From an uncultured Ruminococcus sp. (GTDB lineage: Bacteria; Bacillota; Clostridia; Oscillospirales; Ruminococcaceae): DNA of 17,632 nt. Each line of letters starts with the position of its first letter. The stretch's first letter is position 1. This document shows positions 6,466 to 14,235 of this stretch, one piece after another. Location of the stretch: contig NZ_CAMHRZ010000043.1 in the NCBI RefSeq assembly GCF_946187255.1, positions 1 to 17,632 on the forward strand. Reading direction: 5' to 3'. Both the position numbers and the translations under genes were made by a program. The notes beneath the pieces were generated by a model, which saw only the letters and a list, made by a program, of their open reading frames with translations, was not told the DNA's origin and ran no database searches.

Positions 6466-9093
6466 ATGGCAACTAAGTATTGCTATCTCTTCTCTGAGGG
6501 TAATGCCAACATGAGAGAACTGCTCGGCGGTAAGGGCGCAAACCTGGCTGAGATGACCAACATCGGTCTCCCTGTTCCCCAGGGCTTCACCATCACTACT
6601 GAGGCTTGCACACAGTATTATGAGGACGGCGGTATCTCTGAGGAGATCCAGAAGGAGATCAACGAGTATATCGTTAAGATGGAAGGTATCACAGGCAAGA
6701 AGTTCGGTGACAAGGAGAATCCCCTGCTCGTTTCCGTTCGTTCCGGCGCAAGAGCTTCCATGCCCGGTATGATGGATACTATCCTGAACCTGGGTCTGAA
6801 CGAGACTGTTGTAAATACCATCGCTGAGAAGTCCAACAACCCCAGATGGGCTTGGGACTGCTACAGAAGATTTATCCAGATGTATTCTGACGTTGTTATG
6901 GAGGTCGGCAAGAAGTACTTTGAAGAGCTGATCGACAAGATGAAGGAAGAAAAGGGTGTTACTCAGGACGTTGAGCTGACTGCTGACGATCTGAAGACAC
7001 TGGCTGGTCAGTTCAAGGCTGAGTACAAGGCTAAGATCGGCGAAGACTTCCCTGACGATCCCAAGGAGCAGCTGATGGGCGCTATCAAGGCTGTATTCCG
7101 TTCTTGGGACAACCCCAGAGCTAACGTTTACAGACGTGACAACGATATCCCCTTCTCTTGGGGCACTGCTGTTAACGTACAGTCTATGGCATTCGGCAAC
7201 ATGGGCGATGACTGCGGTACAGGCGTTGCATTCACCAGAGATCCCGCTACAGGCGAGAAGAAGCTGATGGGTGAGTTCCTGACCAACGCACAGGGCGAAG
7301 ACGTTGTTGCAGGCGTTCGTACTCCTATGCCTATCCAGCAGATGGCTGAGACATTCCCTGAGGCTTTCGAGCAGTTCAAGCAGGTTTGCCAGACTCTCGA
7401 GAACCACTATCACGATATGCAGGACATGGAGTTCACTGTTGAGAACAAGAAGCTCTATATGCTGCAGACCAGAAACGGTAAGAGAACTGCTCAGGCTGCT
7501 CTGAAGATCGCTTGCGATCTCGTTGATGAGGGCATGAAGACCGAGCAGGAAGCTGTTGCTATGATCGACCCCAGAAACCTCGACACTCTGCTGCACCCTC
7601 AGTTCGATGCTAAGGCACTGAAGGCTGCTGAGCCTGTTGGTAAGGGTCTGGGCGCTTCTCCCGGAGCTGCTTGCGGTAAGATCGTCTTCACTGCTGACGA
7701 CGCTGTTGCTTGGGCAGAGAAGGGTGAGAAGGTCGTTCTGGTTAGACTGGAGACTTCTCCTGAGGACATCACCGGTATGAAGGCTGCTCAGGGTATCCTG
7801 ACTGTTCGTGGCGGTATGACCTCTCACGCTGCCGTTGTTGCTAGAGGTATGGGCGAGTGCTGCGTATCCGGCTGCGGCGACATCAAGATGGACGAGGCTA
7901 ACAAGAAGTTCGATCTCGGCGGCAAGACCTTCGTTGAGGGTGACTACATCTCCATCGACGGTACAACAGGTAACATCTATGATGGTATCATTCCTACCGT
8001 TGACGCTCAGATCGCAGGCGAGTTCGGCAGGATCATGGCTTGGGCTGACAAGTACAGAACTCTGAAGGTTAGAACTAACGCTGATACTCCTGCTGACGCT
8101 AAGAAGGCAAGAGAGCTGGGCGCTGAGGGTATCGGTCTGTGCCGTACCGAGCACATGTTCTTCGAGGCTGACAGAATCGCAGCATTCAGAGAGATGATCT
8201 GCGCTGACACCGTTGAAGAGAGAGAAGCTGCTCTGGCTAAGATCGAGCCTATGCAGCAGGCTGACTTCGAGGCTCTGTACGAGGCTCTGGAAGGCTGCCC
8301 CGTTACTATCAGATTCCTGGATCCTCCTCTCCACGAGTTCGTTCCCACTGAGGAAGAGGATATCAAGGCTCTGGCAGACGCTCAGGGCAAGTCCGTTGAG
8401 GACATCAAGGCTCTGATCGCAGGTCTCCACGAGTTCAACCCCATGATGGGTCACCGTGGCTGCCGTCTGGCTGTAACTTATCCCGAGATCGCTAAGATGC
8501 AGACAGCTGCTGTTATCAAGGCTGCTATCAACGTTCAGAAGAAGCACGCTGACTGGAACGTTAAGCCTGAGATAATGATCCCTCTGGTAGGCGATGTTAA
8601 GGAGCTGAAGTTCGTTAAGAAGGTAGTAGTTGAGACTGCTGACGCTGTTATCGCTGCTGCAGGTTCCGATCTGAAGTACGAAGTTGGTACCATGATCGAG
8701 ATACCCAGAGCTGCTCTGACTGCTGACGATATCGCTGCAAACGCTGACTTCTTCTGCTTCGGTACTAACGACCTGACTCAGATGACCTACGGCTTCTCCA
8801 GAGATGACGCAGGCAAGTTCCTCGGCGCTTACTACGACAAGAAGATCTTCGAGAACGATCCTTTCGCTAAGCTCGATCAGACCGGCGTTGGCAAGCTGAT
8901 GAAGATGGCTATCGAGCTGGGCAAGCCCGTTAATCCTACACTTCACTGCGGTATCTGCGGCGAGCACGGCGGCGATCCTACATCCGTAGAGTTCTGCCAC
9001 AAGATCGGTCTGGATTATGTATCCTGCTCTCCTTTCAGAGTGCCGATCGCTAGACTGGCTGCTGCTCAGGCTGCAATCGCTGATCAGAAGTAA
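6466..9093 (+). CDS. ppdK: pyruvate, phosphate dikinase
   Basis: This 875-residue enzyme interconverts pyruvate + ATP + Pi with phosphoenolpyruvate + AMP + PPi. In anaerobic fermenters it often serves glycolysis with PPi. All three domains are complete. The N-terminal ATP-grasp region begins GGKGANLAEM near residue 21 and includes VRSGARASMPGMMDT near 91-105. The swivelling phosphohistidine domain has GGMTSHAAV with catalytic His454. The C-terminal PEP/pyruvate-binding barrel has GLCRTEHMFF near 557, FGTNDLTQMTYG near 765 and CGICGEHGGDP with Cys831, the position of the catalytic cysteine in the Clostridium symbiosum enzyme. Length is normal. The ATG follows GGAGGT by 9 nt. Codon use is highly restricted (GCT, GTT, AGA and CTG dominate) and unlike the neighbouring genes, a mark of very high expression. 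It is monocistronic, with its own promoter and a strong terminator. Confidence 0.98.
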   Translation: MATKYCYLFSEGNANMRELLGGKGANLAEMTNIGLPVPQGFTITTEACTQYYEDGGISEEIQKEINEYIVKMEGITGKKFGDKENPLLVSVRSGARASMPGMMDTILNLGLNETVVNTIAEKSNNPRWAWDCYRRFIQMYSDVVMEVGKKYFEELIDKMKEEKGVTQDVELTADDLKTLAGQFKAEYKAKIGEDFPDDPKEQLMGAIKAVFRSWDNPRANVYRRDNDIPFSWGTAVNVQSMAFGNMGDDCGTGVAFTRDPATGEKKLMGEFLTNAQGEDVVAGVRTPMPIQQMAETFPEAFEQFKQVCQTLENHYHDMQDMEFTVENKKLYMLQTRNGKRTAQAALKIACDLVDEGMKTEQEAVAMIDPRNLDTLLHPQFDAKALKAAEPVGKGLGASPGAACGKIVFTADDAVAWAEKGEKVVLVRLETSPEDITGMKAAQGILTVRGGMTSHAAVVARGMGECCVSGCGDIKMDEANKKFDLGGKTFVEGDYISIDGTTGNIYDGIIPTVDAQIAGEFGRIMAWADKYRTLKVRTNADTPADAKKARELGAEGIGLCRTEHMFFEADRIAAFREMICADTVEEREAALAKIEPMQQADFEALYEALEGCPVTIRFLDPPLHEFVPTEEEDIKALADAQGKSVEDIKALIAGLHEFNPMMGHRGCRLAVTYPEIAKMQTAAVIKAAINVQKKHADWNVKPEIMIPLVGDVKELKFVKKVVVETADAVIAAAGSDLKYEVGTMIEIPRAALTADDIAANADFFCFGTNDLTQMTYGFSRDDAGKFLGAYYDKKIFENDPFAKLDQTGVGKLMKMAIELGKPVNPTLHCGICGEHGGDPTSVEFCHKIGLDYVSCSPFRVPIARLAAAQAAIADQK

Positions 9094-9153
9094 TTATCAG
9101 TAAGTCAATATCAAACGGCTTATGCAAATAAGTCGCTGAACGACAATAATAAG

Positions 9154-9185
9154 GCTCTCACAGTTTCGGCTGTGAGAGCTTTTTT
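9154..9185 (+). terminator. Rho-independent terminator of ppdK
   Basis: A perfect ten-pair stem GCTCTCACAG/CTGTGAGAGC (9154-9163 with 9170-9179), with a 6-nt TTTCGG loop, is followed by six T. Confidence 0.95.
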
Positions 9186-9213
9186 GTTGCCTTACTGCAA
9201 GTAGTATTTCAGC

Positions 9214-9244
9214 AAAAAAGAGCCCGATGACGCGCATCGGGCTC
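9214..9244 (-). terminator. Rho-independent terminator of the GH9 gene
   Basis: Read on the minus strand, a perfect ten-pair stem GAGCCCGATG/CATCGGGCTC (9220-9229 with 9235-9244) with a 5-nt loop is followed by six T (9214-9219). It lies 35 nt after the GH9 stop and back to back with the ppdK terminator between convergent genes. Confidence 0.92.
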
Positions 9245-9278
9245 AATTGTTATCATATCACGTCTTTACGTTATTGGC

Positions 9279-9542
9279 TTATTTTACAGTAACGTAGAAT
9301 GACTTCTTGAATACATCAGCGTTTACCCACTGACCGTTTACCTTAGCGAGTACTACCAGTCTGTAAGTGCCGTTGGATACCTGAGGGCTTGTCCATGTGG
9401 TAACGGAAGCGTCTACCTGCTTCTTTACTACCCACTTGTTAGCCTGGTATACACCAACGCCGTACTTCTCTGCGCCCTCTACCTTTGTCCACTTGAAGCC
9501 TATCTTGTGATCCTTAACCTGTGTCTTTACAACAGGATACAG
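9279..9542 (-). repeat. C-terminal module repeat, copy in the GH9 gene
   Basis: The last 264 bp of the GH9 gene, including the stop, align without gaps to the last 264 bp of the LRR gene (11347-11610). By hand count they differ at about 15 bases, and 83 of 87 residues are identical. The encoded module begins LYPVVKTQVKDHKIGF and looks fibronectin-III-like or CBM37-like. Confidence 0.9.
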
Positions 9543-11108
9543 ATTTGAAGGCTGAGGAGGATCTTCATGACCGCTGCTGTTTCCGAAGGAATAGTTCTTC
9601 TTGAATTCGGAAGCGCTGTTTACGATCCTGGAAGCGCCGTCACTGGTGCTGCCATAGGTATTTACAAGTGCTGCGCAAGCCAGAGCAAAGCAGCCATTGT
9701 AGTCCAGAGCGCCCTCTGTCCAGCGGTAGCTTTCGGTGATCTCATTGAACGTGCCGTTGGAATCAGGTCCGCCGATCAGATAACCGTAGTTAACATACTT
9801 AGCATCGGGGTTGGAAGAAGCATCACCGTTGCCGGGATTTGCAGCTCTGTGGTGTACCTTAGACGACCAGTTGCTGCCGAAGCCTGTCAGGAAGCTCTTG
9901 TTGTAAGAGTTGTTGCCGAGAATATAATTCATCTGGTACTTTGCACCCTTAGCAAGAGAATCGTTCGCATTACCGTTAGCAGCAGCAAGTGCAGCCATCT
10001 GAACAGCACAGTTGTAACGTGTGCAGCCCCATTCCTGTCTGCAAGTGTTGTATTTACCCTCGGTCAGACCGCCCATGTTGTTTACTTCAAACTGGAGTTC
10101 CTTCTGATAAGCGGAATCACCTGTCTTTTTGTACATCAGTGCAGCATAGCCAGCCCATACCTTGTCCCAGCTGTACAGATAATAGTCGTACTGTGAATTA
10201 TTGTAGCAGCCGTCAGCAGTGGGCTTGAAGGTGACATCACCGCGCTCACCCAGTATATACAGCCAGCCCTCTGTCATTGCCTGCTCATCCTGATACTGTG
10301 CGGCGGTCGAATACATGACAGCCATACCTTCCATATAGTTGCCGACATGCTCTGTGCCGAACTTATACAGTGCCTTAGCGTACTTTGTACACTTTGCTGC
10401 GTAGGTAGGATCGGAATCCTTGAAAGCAACTGCGGTGCCTGCCAGCGCACTTGCCATTTCCAGTGTGATAGCAGAGTTGTTGCTGTTAGCTGTCAGCCAG
10501 TAAGTAGGACGGTTACCGTTCTGATTCTCGGGAGCACCCCAGTAGCTGTGGTCGCCGACATCGGATACCATATAGCATACAGCACCTACATCGCCGCTGT
10601 TATCCAGGAATGTAGTCTTCATCAGATAGTCTGCACCGTTTCTCAGGATGTACAGCAGATGATCGCGGCAGCCTGCCTTTGCGTAAGCACCGGGATTGAG
10701 ATAATCCGAAAGTGCCAGGCTGTTCATGCCGAAGCCGATGGTCAGGTTGAACTTTACATGGTCACCTGCATCGTGATAACCGCCCGATACGTCCACCTTG
10801 CCGTCGCCGTCAGGGTCTACTACACTGCGTGCGCCGCCCAGATTTACAGCGCTTGAAAGGTTAGCCTGTGCATCGCTGACATGGCAGTTGCCTCTCCACT
10901 CCAGCGGGTTGCCGTCTACGTTGGTACCGCACTGGTTGGAATCGAAGAAATAAAGTGACAATGCCAGAGCTTCTGCATAATTGGGATCGCTCCCGTCGGC
11001 AGATGCAGTCACTGTCGCTGCCGGGATCGCTGAGGTCATCATTGTTCCTGCCGATAAAAGGGCAGTCGCGAATGAAGTGATCTTTGATACTCTTCTGTGA
11101 TTTTTCAT
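9279..11108 (-). CDS. secreted GH9 endoglucanase/cellulase with C-terminal surface or binding module
   Basis: This 609-residue secreted beta-1,4-glucanase belongs to glycoside hydrolase family 9. It has a signal peptide at residues 1-37, probably cut after TASA. The GH9 (alpha/alpha)6 catalytic domain spans roughly residues 42-495. GGYHDAGDH holds the catalytic-base aspartates D113 and D116. VHHRAA near 418-423 is the conserved substrate-binding His region. TEGALDYN contains the likely proton donor E465 (the motif is more often NEVALDYN). A short linker leads to an 87-residue module (523-609) almost identical to the one ending the LRR protein. It resembles the fibronectin-like modules of Ruminococcus albus surface enzymes and may be CBM37, which I cannot confirm. 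The frame is open 20 codons further upstream, but the ATG at 11106-11108 begins the signal peptide and has GGAG 10 nt upstream. The gene is monocistronic with its own promoter and terminator. Confidence 0.95.
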   Translation of the reverse strand: MKNHRRVSKITSFATALLSAGTMMTSAIPAATVTASADGSDPNYAEALALSLYFFDSNQCGTNVDGNPLEWRGNCHVSDAQANLSSAVNLGGARSVVDPDGDGKVDVSGGYHDAGDHVKFNLTIGFGMNSLALSDYLNPGAYAKAGCRDHLLYILRNGADYLMKTTFLDNSGDVGAVCYMVSDVGDHSYWGAPENQNGNRPTYWLTANSNNSAITLEMASALAGTAVAFKDSDPTYAAKCTKYAKALYKFGTEHVGNYMEGMAVMYSTAAQYQDEQAMTEGWLYILGERGDVTFKPTADGCYNNSQYDYYLYSWDKVWAGYAALMYKKTGDSAYQKELQFEVNNMGGLTEGKYNTCRQEWGCTRYNCAVQMAALAAANGNANDSLAKGAKYQMNYILGNNSYNKSFLTGFGSNWSSKVHHRAANPGNGDASSNPDAKYVNYGYLIGGPDSNGTFNEITESYRWTEGALDYNGCFALACAALVNTYGSTSDGASRIVNSASEFKKNYSFGNSSGHEDPPQPSNLYPVVKTQVKDHKIGFKWTKVEGAEKYGVGVYQANKWVVKKQVDASVTTWTSPQVSNGTYRLVVLAKVNGQWVNADVFKKSFYVTVK

Positions 11109-11112
11109 TCCT

Positions 11113-11127
11113 TTAACACTCCAATTT
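11113..11127 (-). repeat. shared leader / ribosome binding segment, GH9 copy
   Basis: The 15-nt segment AAATTGGAGTGTTAA (minus strand), including the GGAG, is identical to the one at 12610-12624 before the LRR gene and lies at nearly the same distance from the ATG. Confidence 0.75.
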
Positions 11128-11201
11128 AAATAATTTAAGCATATTCGGACAAATGATACATACCACACCTGTTATGTAAGATCATTATCCAATATAAACA
11201 T

Positions 11202-11230
11202 ATTATATCACAAAACTTCGTTTTTGTCAA
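11202..11230 (-). promoter_or_regulatory. perfect consensus sigma-A promoter of the GH9 gene
   Basis: On the minus strand TTGACA (11225-11230) and TATAAT (11202-11207) are spaced by 17 nt. The predicted leader is about 87 nt. An inverted repeat lies 18 nt upstream of the -35 box. Confidence 0.9.
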
Positions 11231-11248
11231 TATTTTTTCGCAAATATG

Positions 11249-11267
11249 TGTGCAAAGTTTTTGCACA
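11249..11267. promoter_or_regulatory. inverted repeat upstream of the GH9 promoter (regulator site candidate)
   Basis: TGTGCAAA-GTT-TTTGCACA has two perfect 8-bp arms and is centred about 63 bp upstream of the predicted start, where activators commonly bind. A related 19-bp site is found at the same distance from the -35 box of the LRR gene, and conservation reaches 29 of 38 bases when flanks are included (11241-11278 against 12734-12771). Confidence 0.6.
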
Positions 11268-11304
11268 TTAACTAAAACTCACATCGTTTTTCTGTGACAT
11301 ATAT

Positions 11305-11331
11305 AAAATCCCCCTGCAAATGCAGAGGGAT
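11305..11331 (-). terminator. terminator of the LRR gene (duplicated hairpin, copy 1)
   Basis: Read on the minus strand, ATCCCTCTGC pairs with GCAGGGGGAT (one wobble) around ATTT and is followed by four T and an AT-rich stretch. It lies 15 nt after the LRR stop. The 24-nt hairpin is identical to the one at 12802-12825. Confidence 0.8.
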
Positions 11332-11346
11332 GATATATTGCATATC

Positions 11347-11610
11347 TTATCTTACGGTAACGTAGAAGGACTTCTTGAACACATCAGCGTTGACCCACTG
11401 ACCGTTGACCTTAGCGAGAACTACCAGTCTGTAAGTGCCGTTGGATACCTTCGGGCTAGTCCATGTGGTAACGGAACCGTCTACCTGCTTCTTGACTACC
11501 CACTTGTTAGCCTGGTATACACCAATGCCGTACTTCTCTGCGCCCTCTACCTTTGTCCACTTGAAGCCTATCTTGTGATCCTTCACCTGTGTCTTTACAA
11601 CAGGGTACAG
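11347..11610 (-). repeat. C-terminal module repeat, copy in the LRR gene
   Basis: This is the partner of 9279-9542 and encodes residues 333-419 of the LRR protein. The only residue differences from the GH9 copy are V/I, A/G, Q/K and a terminal K/R. Confidence 0.9.
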
Positions 11611-12606
11611 CAAAGAAGTATCTATGGGATCATCTCCGATACTGCTGTTGTCGTATACGATAGTTGCGCTGTTGAGGAAGGATGCATCGGAGGGCTTGCT
11701 CACGCTTTCCCACTTATCCCTTGTGCCGTAGAATGTGATGGTCGCATGGCTGTTGATGTCAGAGAATGCGTATTCATCGATCTTTGTCAGCTTGCTTGAG
11801 AGCTTCAGTTCGCTCAGTCTGTTGCAGTAATCAAACGCCATCAATCCTATATAGGTAGCACCCTTTATGTCTGCGGAAGTCAGGTTGTCACACATGAAGA
11901 ATGTGTTATCGCCCACCTCAGTAACGCTTGTGGGGAATACTACGGAGGTCACGTCGCTGTTTCTTGCGAAGGCGCTGGGAGATACATACTTTACGCTCGA
12001 AGGTACAGTTACTGCGCCTCTGGTTGTAGTCGCATCGATGAGGGCACCGTTCACGATGACCAGAGGATCCTTTTCACGCTGTGCTGTCAGCCATGCAGTG
12101 TTGGCAAAGCACTTGTCATGAATCTTGACAAGACGGCCGGGGAACCTTACTGTTTCCAGCTTGTTGCAGTCTTCAAATGCGTGCATCTCCATAACTTCGA
12201 GATTGTTAGACAACGTTACGGATGTCAGGTTGGATGACATGGAGAACGCATAGTAGCCGATCTTCTTTACAGAATCAGGTATAGTTACGCTGGTGAGGGA
12301 GCTGCACTGGAAACCGTATCTTGCGATAGCGGTAACGGGCAGACCGTCGATAGTCTCGGGTATAGTCAGCGAAGTGGTGCCCGATGTGCAGTTGTATACC
12401 TCTACATGGTCGGAATACTTATAGTAAGTAATGCTGCCCGAAGTATGCTGAGTATAGTTCGTATCGGTGGGTTCGTAGGATGCGCTTGCTACGATCTGCG
12501 TACCCGACAGTACACTGTTCTGCGCCGACAGCAGAGGTGCAGCCGATATCACCATTGCGGCTGCGAATGCGGTTATCCTTGTCATTCTTCTTCCGTGATC
12601 ATTCAT
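11347..12606 (-). CDS. secreted BspA-type leucine-rich repeat protein with C-terminal surface module
   Basis: This 419-residue secreted protein has a signal peptide in the first 28-42 residues. A BspA/LRR_5 repeat region at about 80-295 follows, with units such as LTSVTIPDSVKKIGYYAF and LTSVTLSNNLEVMEMHAF. After a short linker comes the same 87-residue module (333-419) that ends the GH9 cellulase. BspA-type repeats bind proteins or sugars, and these proteins often act as adhesins on the cell surface. No catalytic domain is seen, so a role in adhesion to cells or plant fibre is inferred. The signal peptide resembles that of the GH9 protein (NH-RR-xx-IT-FA pattern). The ATG at 12604-12606 has GGAG 9 nt upstream. 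A second Met at residue 8 is possible but less well placed. It has its own promoter and lies between the GH9 gene and the ABC operon, on the same strand. Confidence 0.9.
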   Translation of the reverse strand: MNDHGRRMTRITAFAAAMVISAAPLLSAQNSVLSGTQIVASASYEPTDTNYTQHTSGSITYYKYSDHVEVYNCTSGTTSLTIPETIDGLPVTAIARYGFQCSSLTSVTIPDSVKKIGYYAFSMSSNLTSVTLSNNLEVMEMHAFEDCNKLETVRFPGRLVKIHDKCFANTAWLTAQREKDPLVIVNGALIDATTTRGAVTVPSSVKYVSPSAFARNSDVTSVVFPTSVTEVGDNTFFMCDNLTSADIKGATYIGLMAFDYCNRLSELKLSSKLTKIDEYAFSDINSHATITFYGTRDKWESVSKPSDASFLNSATIVYDNSSIGDDPIDTSLLYPVVKTQVKDHKIGFKWTKVEGAEKYGIGVYQANKWVVKKQVDGSVTTWTSPKVSNGTYRLVVLAKVNGQWVNADVFKKSFYVTVR

Positions 12607-12609
12607 TTC

Positions 12610-12624
12610 TTAACACTCCAATTT
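12610..12624 (-). repeat. shared leader / ribosome binding segment, LRR copy
   Basis: This segment is identical over 15 nt to 11113-11127 before the GH9 gene and includes the GGAG ribosome binding site. Confidence 0.75.
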
Positions 12625-12694
12625 GATAAATAATTATACTCTTACGATCTTGCTCCCGAAACGATGATATAAGATCTTTAACCAATGTGAAAAT

Positions 12695-12723
12695 ATTATA
12701 GCATATCCTTCTGTGCTTGTCTA
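12695..12723 (-). promoter_or_regulatory. sigma-A promoter of the LRR gene
   Basis: On the minus strand TAGACA (12718-12723) and TATAAT (12695-12700) are spaced by 17 nt. The predicted leader is about 80 nt, much like the GH9 gene. Confidence 0.8.
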
Positions 12724-12741
12724 CACATTTTAACAAGTATG

Positions 12742-12760
12742 TTTGTAAACTTTTCGCACA
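12742..12760. promoter_or_regulatory. upstream element of the LRR promoter, related to the GH9 inverted repeat
   Basis: TTTGTAAACTTTTCGCACA matches the GH9 inverted repeat at 15 of 19 positions. It lies exactly 18 nt from the -35 box, as in the GH9 gene. Its two arms no longer match each other well, so one half-site may be weaker. Confidence 0.55.
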
Positions 12761-12794
12761 TTTACCAAACGCAACAATTTTTTCCTCATTAGTT

Positions 12795-12825
12795 AAAAAA
12801 TATCCCCCTGCAAATGCAGAGGGAT
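12795..12825 (-). terminator. terminator of the Gld-type ABC operon (duplicated hairpin, copy 2)
   Basis: On the minus strand the same 24-nt hairpin as at 11308-11331 is followed by ATTTTTT. It starts 9 nt after the DUF4340 stop and separates the operon from the LRR promoter. Confidence 0.85.
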
Positions 12826-12834
12826 AAATACATA

Positions 12835-14235
12835 TCATATTCCGAGATCTTCGGAAAGCTTCCCGATAAAGGCATTGCAGCCGTTTGTACCATTGACAGC
12901 ACTTCTTGCGACCGTCATTCCGATACACTTTCCGTCTGTATATGCCCAATAGGTCTCATCATCTATGGGGACAAGTGCCAGTTCGCGCTTGCCGCCGTCA
13001 GTAAGTGTATAGGTGAATGTGCAGGTCGGCTCACCCATTTTCTCGGGTATATCATCGCGGAAATCAGCGTGGCTGATCTCGGATACCGATGCATACAGGT
13101 ATTCAAAATCCTTTGCCGCATCTTCACTGTTTTTCGCGGTAACGTCGATATCGTCAAAGATGTAGGTGTTCTTATCGTGATCAACGGACAGCGTGTGAGT
13201 TTCGCCGTCAACTGATATATCCAGTGAAGCCACCGACATGAAGGGTACGCTCATGACCTGTTTTATTGACAGATCATACCACTTGCCCGACAGAAATGCT
13301 GTACTTCCGCCCGAGATAGTGAATACCGCACCGGAGTTTTCATCATAGCACCAAACTTCCTCCGCTTCCTTATCAAACTCGGGGAATTCGAGAGTCATGG
13401 TCTTTTCAGCTGTCTTTACGGTGAAGGTATACGCAGGATCATCCAGCCCGTACTTTGCAAGCTCCGACTTCTCTTTTGTAAAGCCGTCAAACTGATCCGC
13501 CTGAACACGCACCAGACTAGTCAGTATCGTGTTTACCGTGACCGCATCCACCGTTATATCGGTCTCGGGCGCATTCATCGACCACAGCTGTGTACCGCCG
13601 TTGTTGCGTGTGAGGTCGTACTGTGTCTCGCCGTTATGAACGAGAGAGAACTGCATGATCTCATTATCGTCACATTCGAGAAGATAGGGGTTGCGAAGAG
13701 AAGATACTTCACCGAGCAGAGACTTGCCCGTCTCGTTGTCGATGCAGTATATCGTATCATCATCGGGGAGCATAACGTAGCTGAACTCATTCGTCACCGA
13801 ACTGCCGCCCACATAGAGCGTGCAGTCCTTTTCATCGGTATGGCATACCAGCGTGACAGGTGAATCAAGTCCGTACTTGCTGAGATCGTTGCCGTCAGCC
13901 TTCACCTTATGATCTGCTTTCAGCCTGCTCACCGCAGTGGAAACTACATTGAGATAGTAGTTGTTGAGGGTGAAGTCATACGGATAATCCGTATCATCCA
14001 TGACCCATTTGCCCTCCTCATTGAGGGATATCTTGAAATAGCCCTCTGAGGTGGTGAAGTCAATGCCTTTTAAGGTACTCGTATCAAAAGAGTACAGATT
14101 GAGCGAGTCCTGTTCTGCTTTTTCAGCCGCCGCCTCAGAATTCTTCTTGTGATCTACATAGCAGTATGCACCTGCGGCACCGCCGAGAAGCAGCGTCAGT
14201 GCGATACCCGTTGCGATCATTGACTTGCGGTTCAT
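12835..14235 (-). CDS. DUF4340 domain-containing protein of the Gld-type ABC system
   Basis: This 466-residue protein has one N-terminal membrane segment (about residues 6-27) and a large extracytoplasmic part with repeated beta-rich segments such as SEGYFKISLNEEGKWVMDD and the paired LAKYGLDDPAYTFTV / LSKYGLDSPVTLVCH. These repeats are typical of DUF4340 proteins, which are regularly encoded last in operons with Gld-type ABC ATPase, permease and Gldg-family genes. Their molecular role is not known. The frame is open eight codons further upstream, but the ATG at 14233-14235 overlaps the stop of the Gldg gene as ATGA and has GGAGGT 7 nt upstream, so it is the better start. The protein likely works outside the membrane with the Gldg-family protein. 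A terminator follows at 12795-12825. Confidence 0.88.
   Translation of the reverse strand: MNRKSMIATGIALTLLLGGAAGAYCYVDHKKNSEAAAEKAEQDSLNLYSFDTSTLKGIDFTTSEGYFKISLNEEGKWVMDDTDYPYDFTLNNYYLNVVSTAVSRLKADHKVKADGNDLSKYGLDSPVTLVCHTDEKDCTLYVGGSSVTNEFSYVMLPDDDTIYCIDNETGKSLLGEVSSLRNPYLLECDDNEIMQFSLVHNGETQYDLTRNNGGTQLWSMNAPETDITVDAVTVNTILTSLVRVQADQFDGFTKEKSELAKYGLDDPAYTFTVKTAEKTMTLEFPEFDKEAEEVWCYDENSGAVFTISGGSTAFLSGKWYDLSIKQVMSVPFMSVASLDISVDGETHTLSVDHDKNTYIFDDIDVTAKNSEDAAKDFEYLYASVSEISHADFRDDIPEKMGEPTCTFTYTLTDGGKRELALVPIDDETYWAYTDGKCIGMTVARSAVNGTNGCNAFIGKLSEDLGI

Noticed and set aside
6382..9000. An 872-codon open frame on the minus strand across ppdK
   Set aside because: It is the mirror of the strongly biased ppdK codons. 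It is Ser/Leu/Val-rich with no domain, has no ribosome binding site or promoter, and ppdK itself is unmistakable.
9567..10196. A 209-residue plus-strand frame, and another at 10347-10856
   Set aside because: Both are antisense to the GH9 catalytic domain, whose motifs are complete. Their composition is odd and they lack domains.
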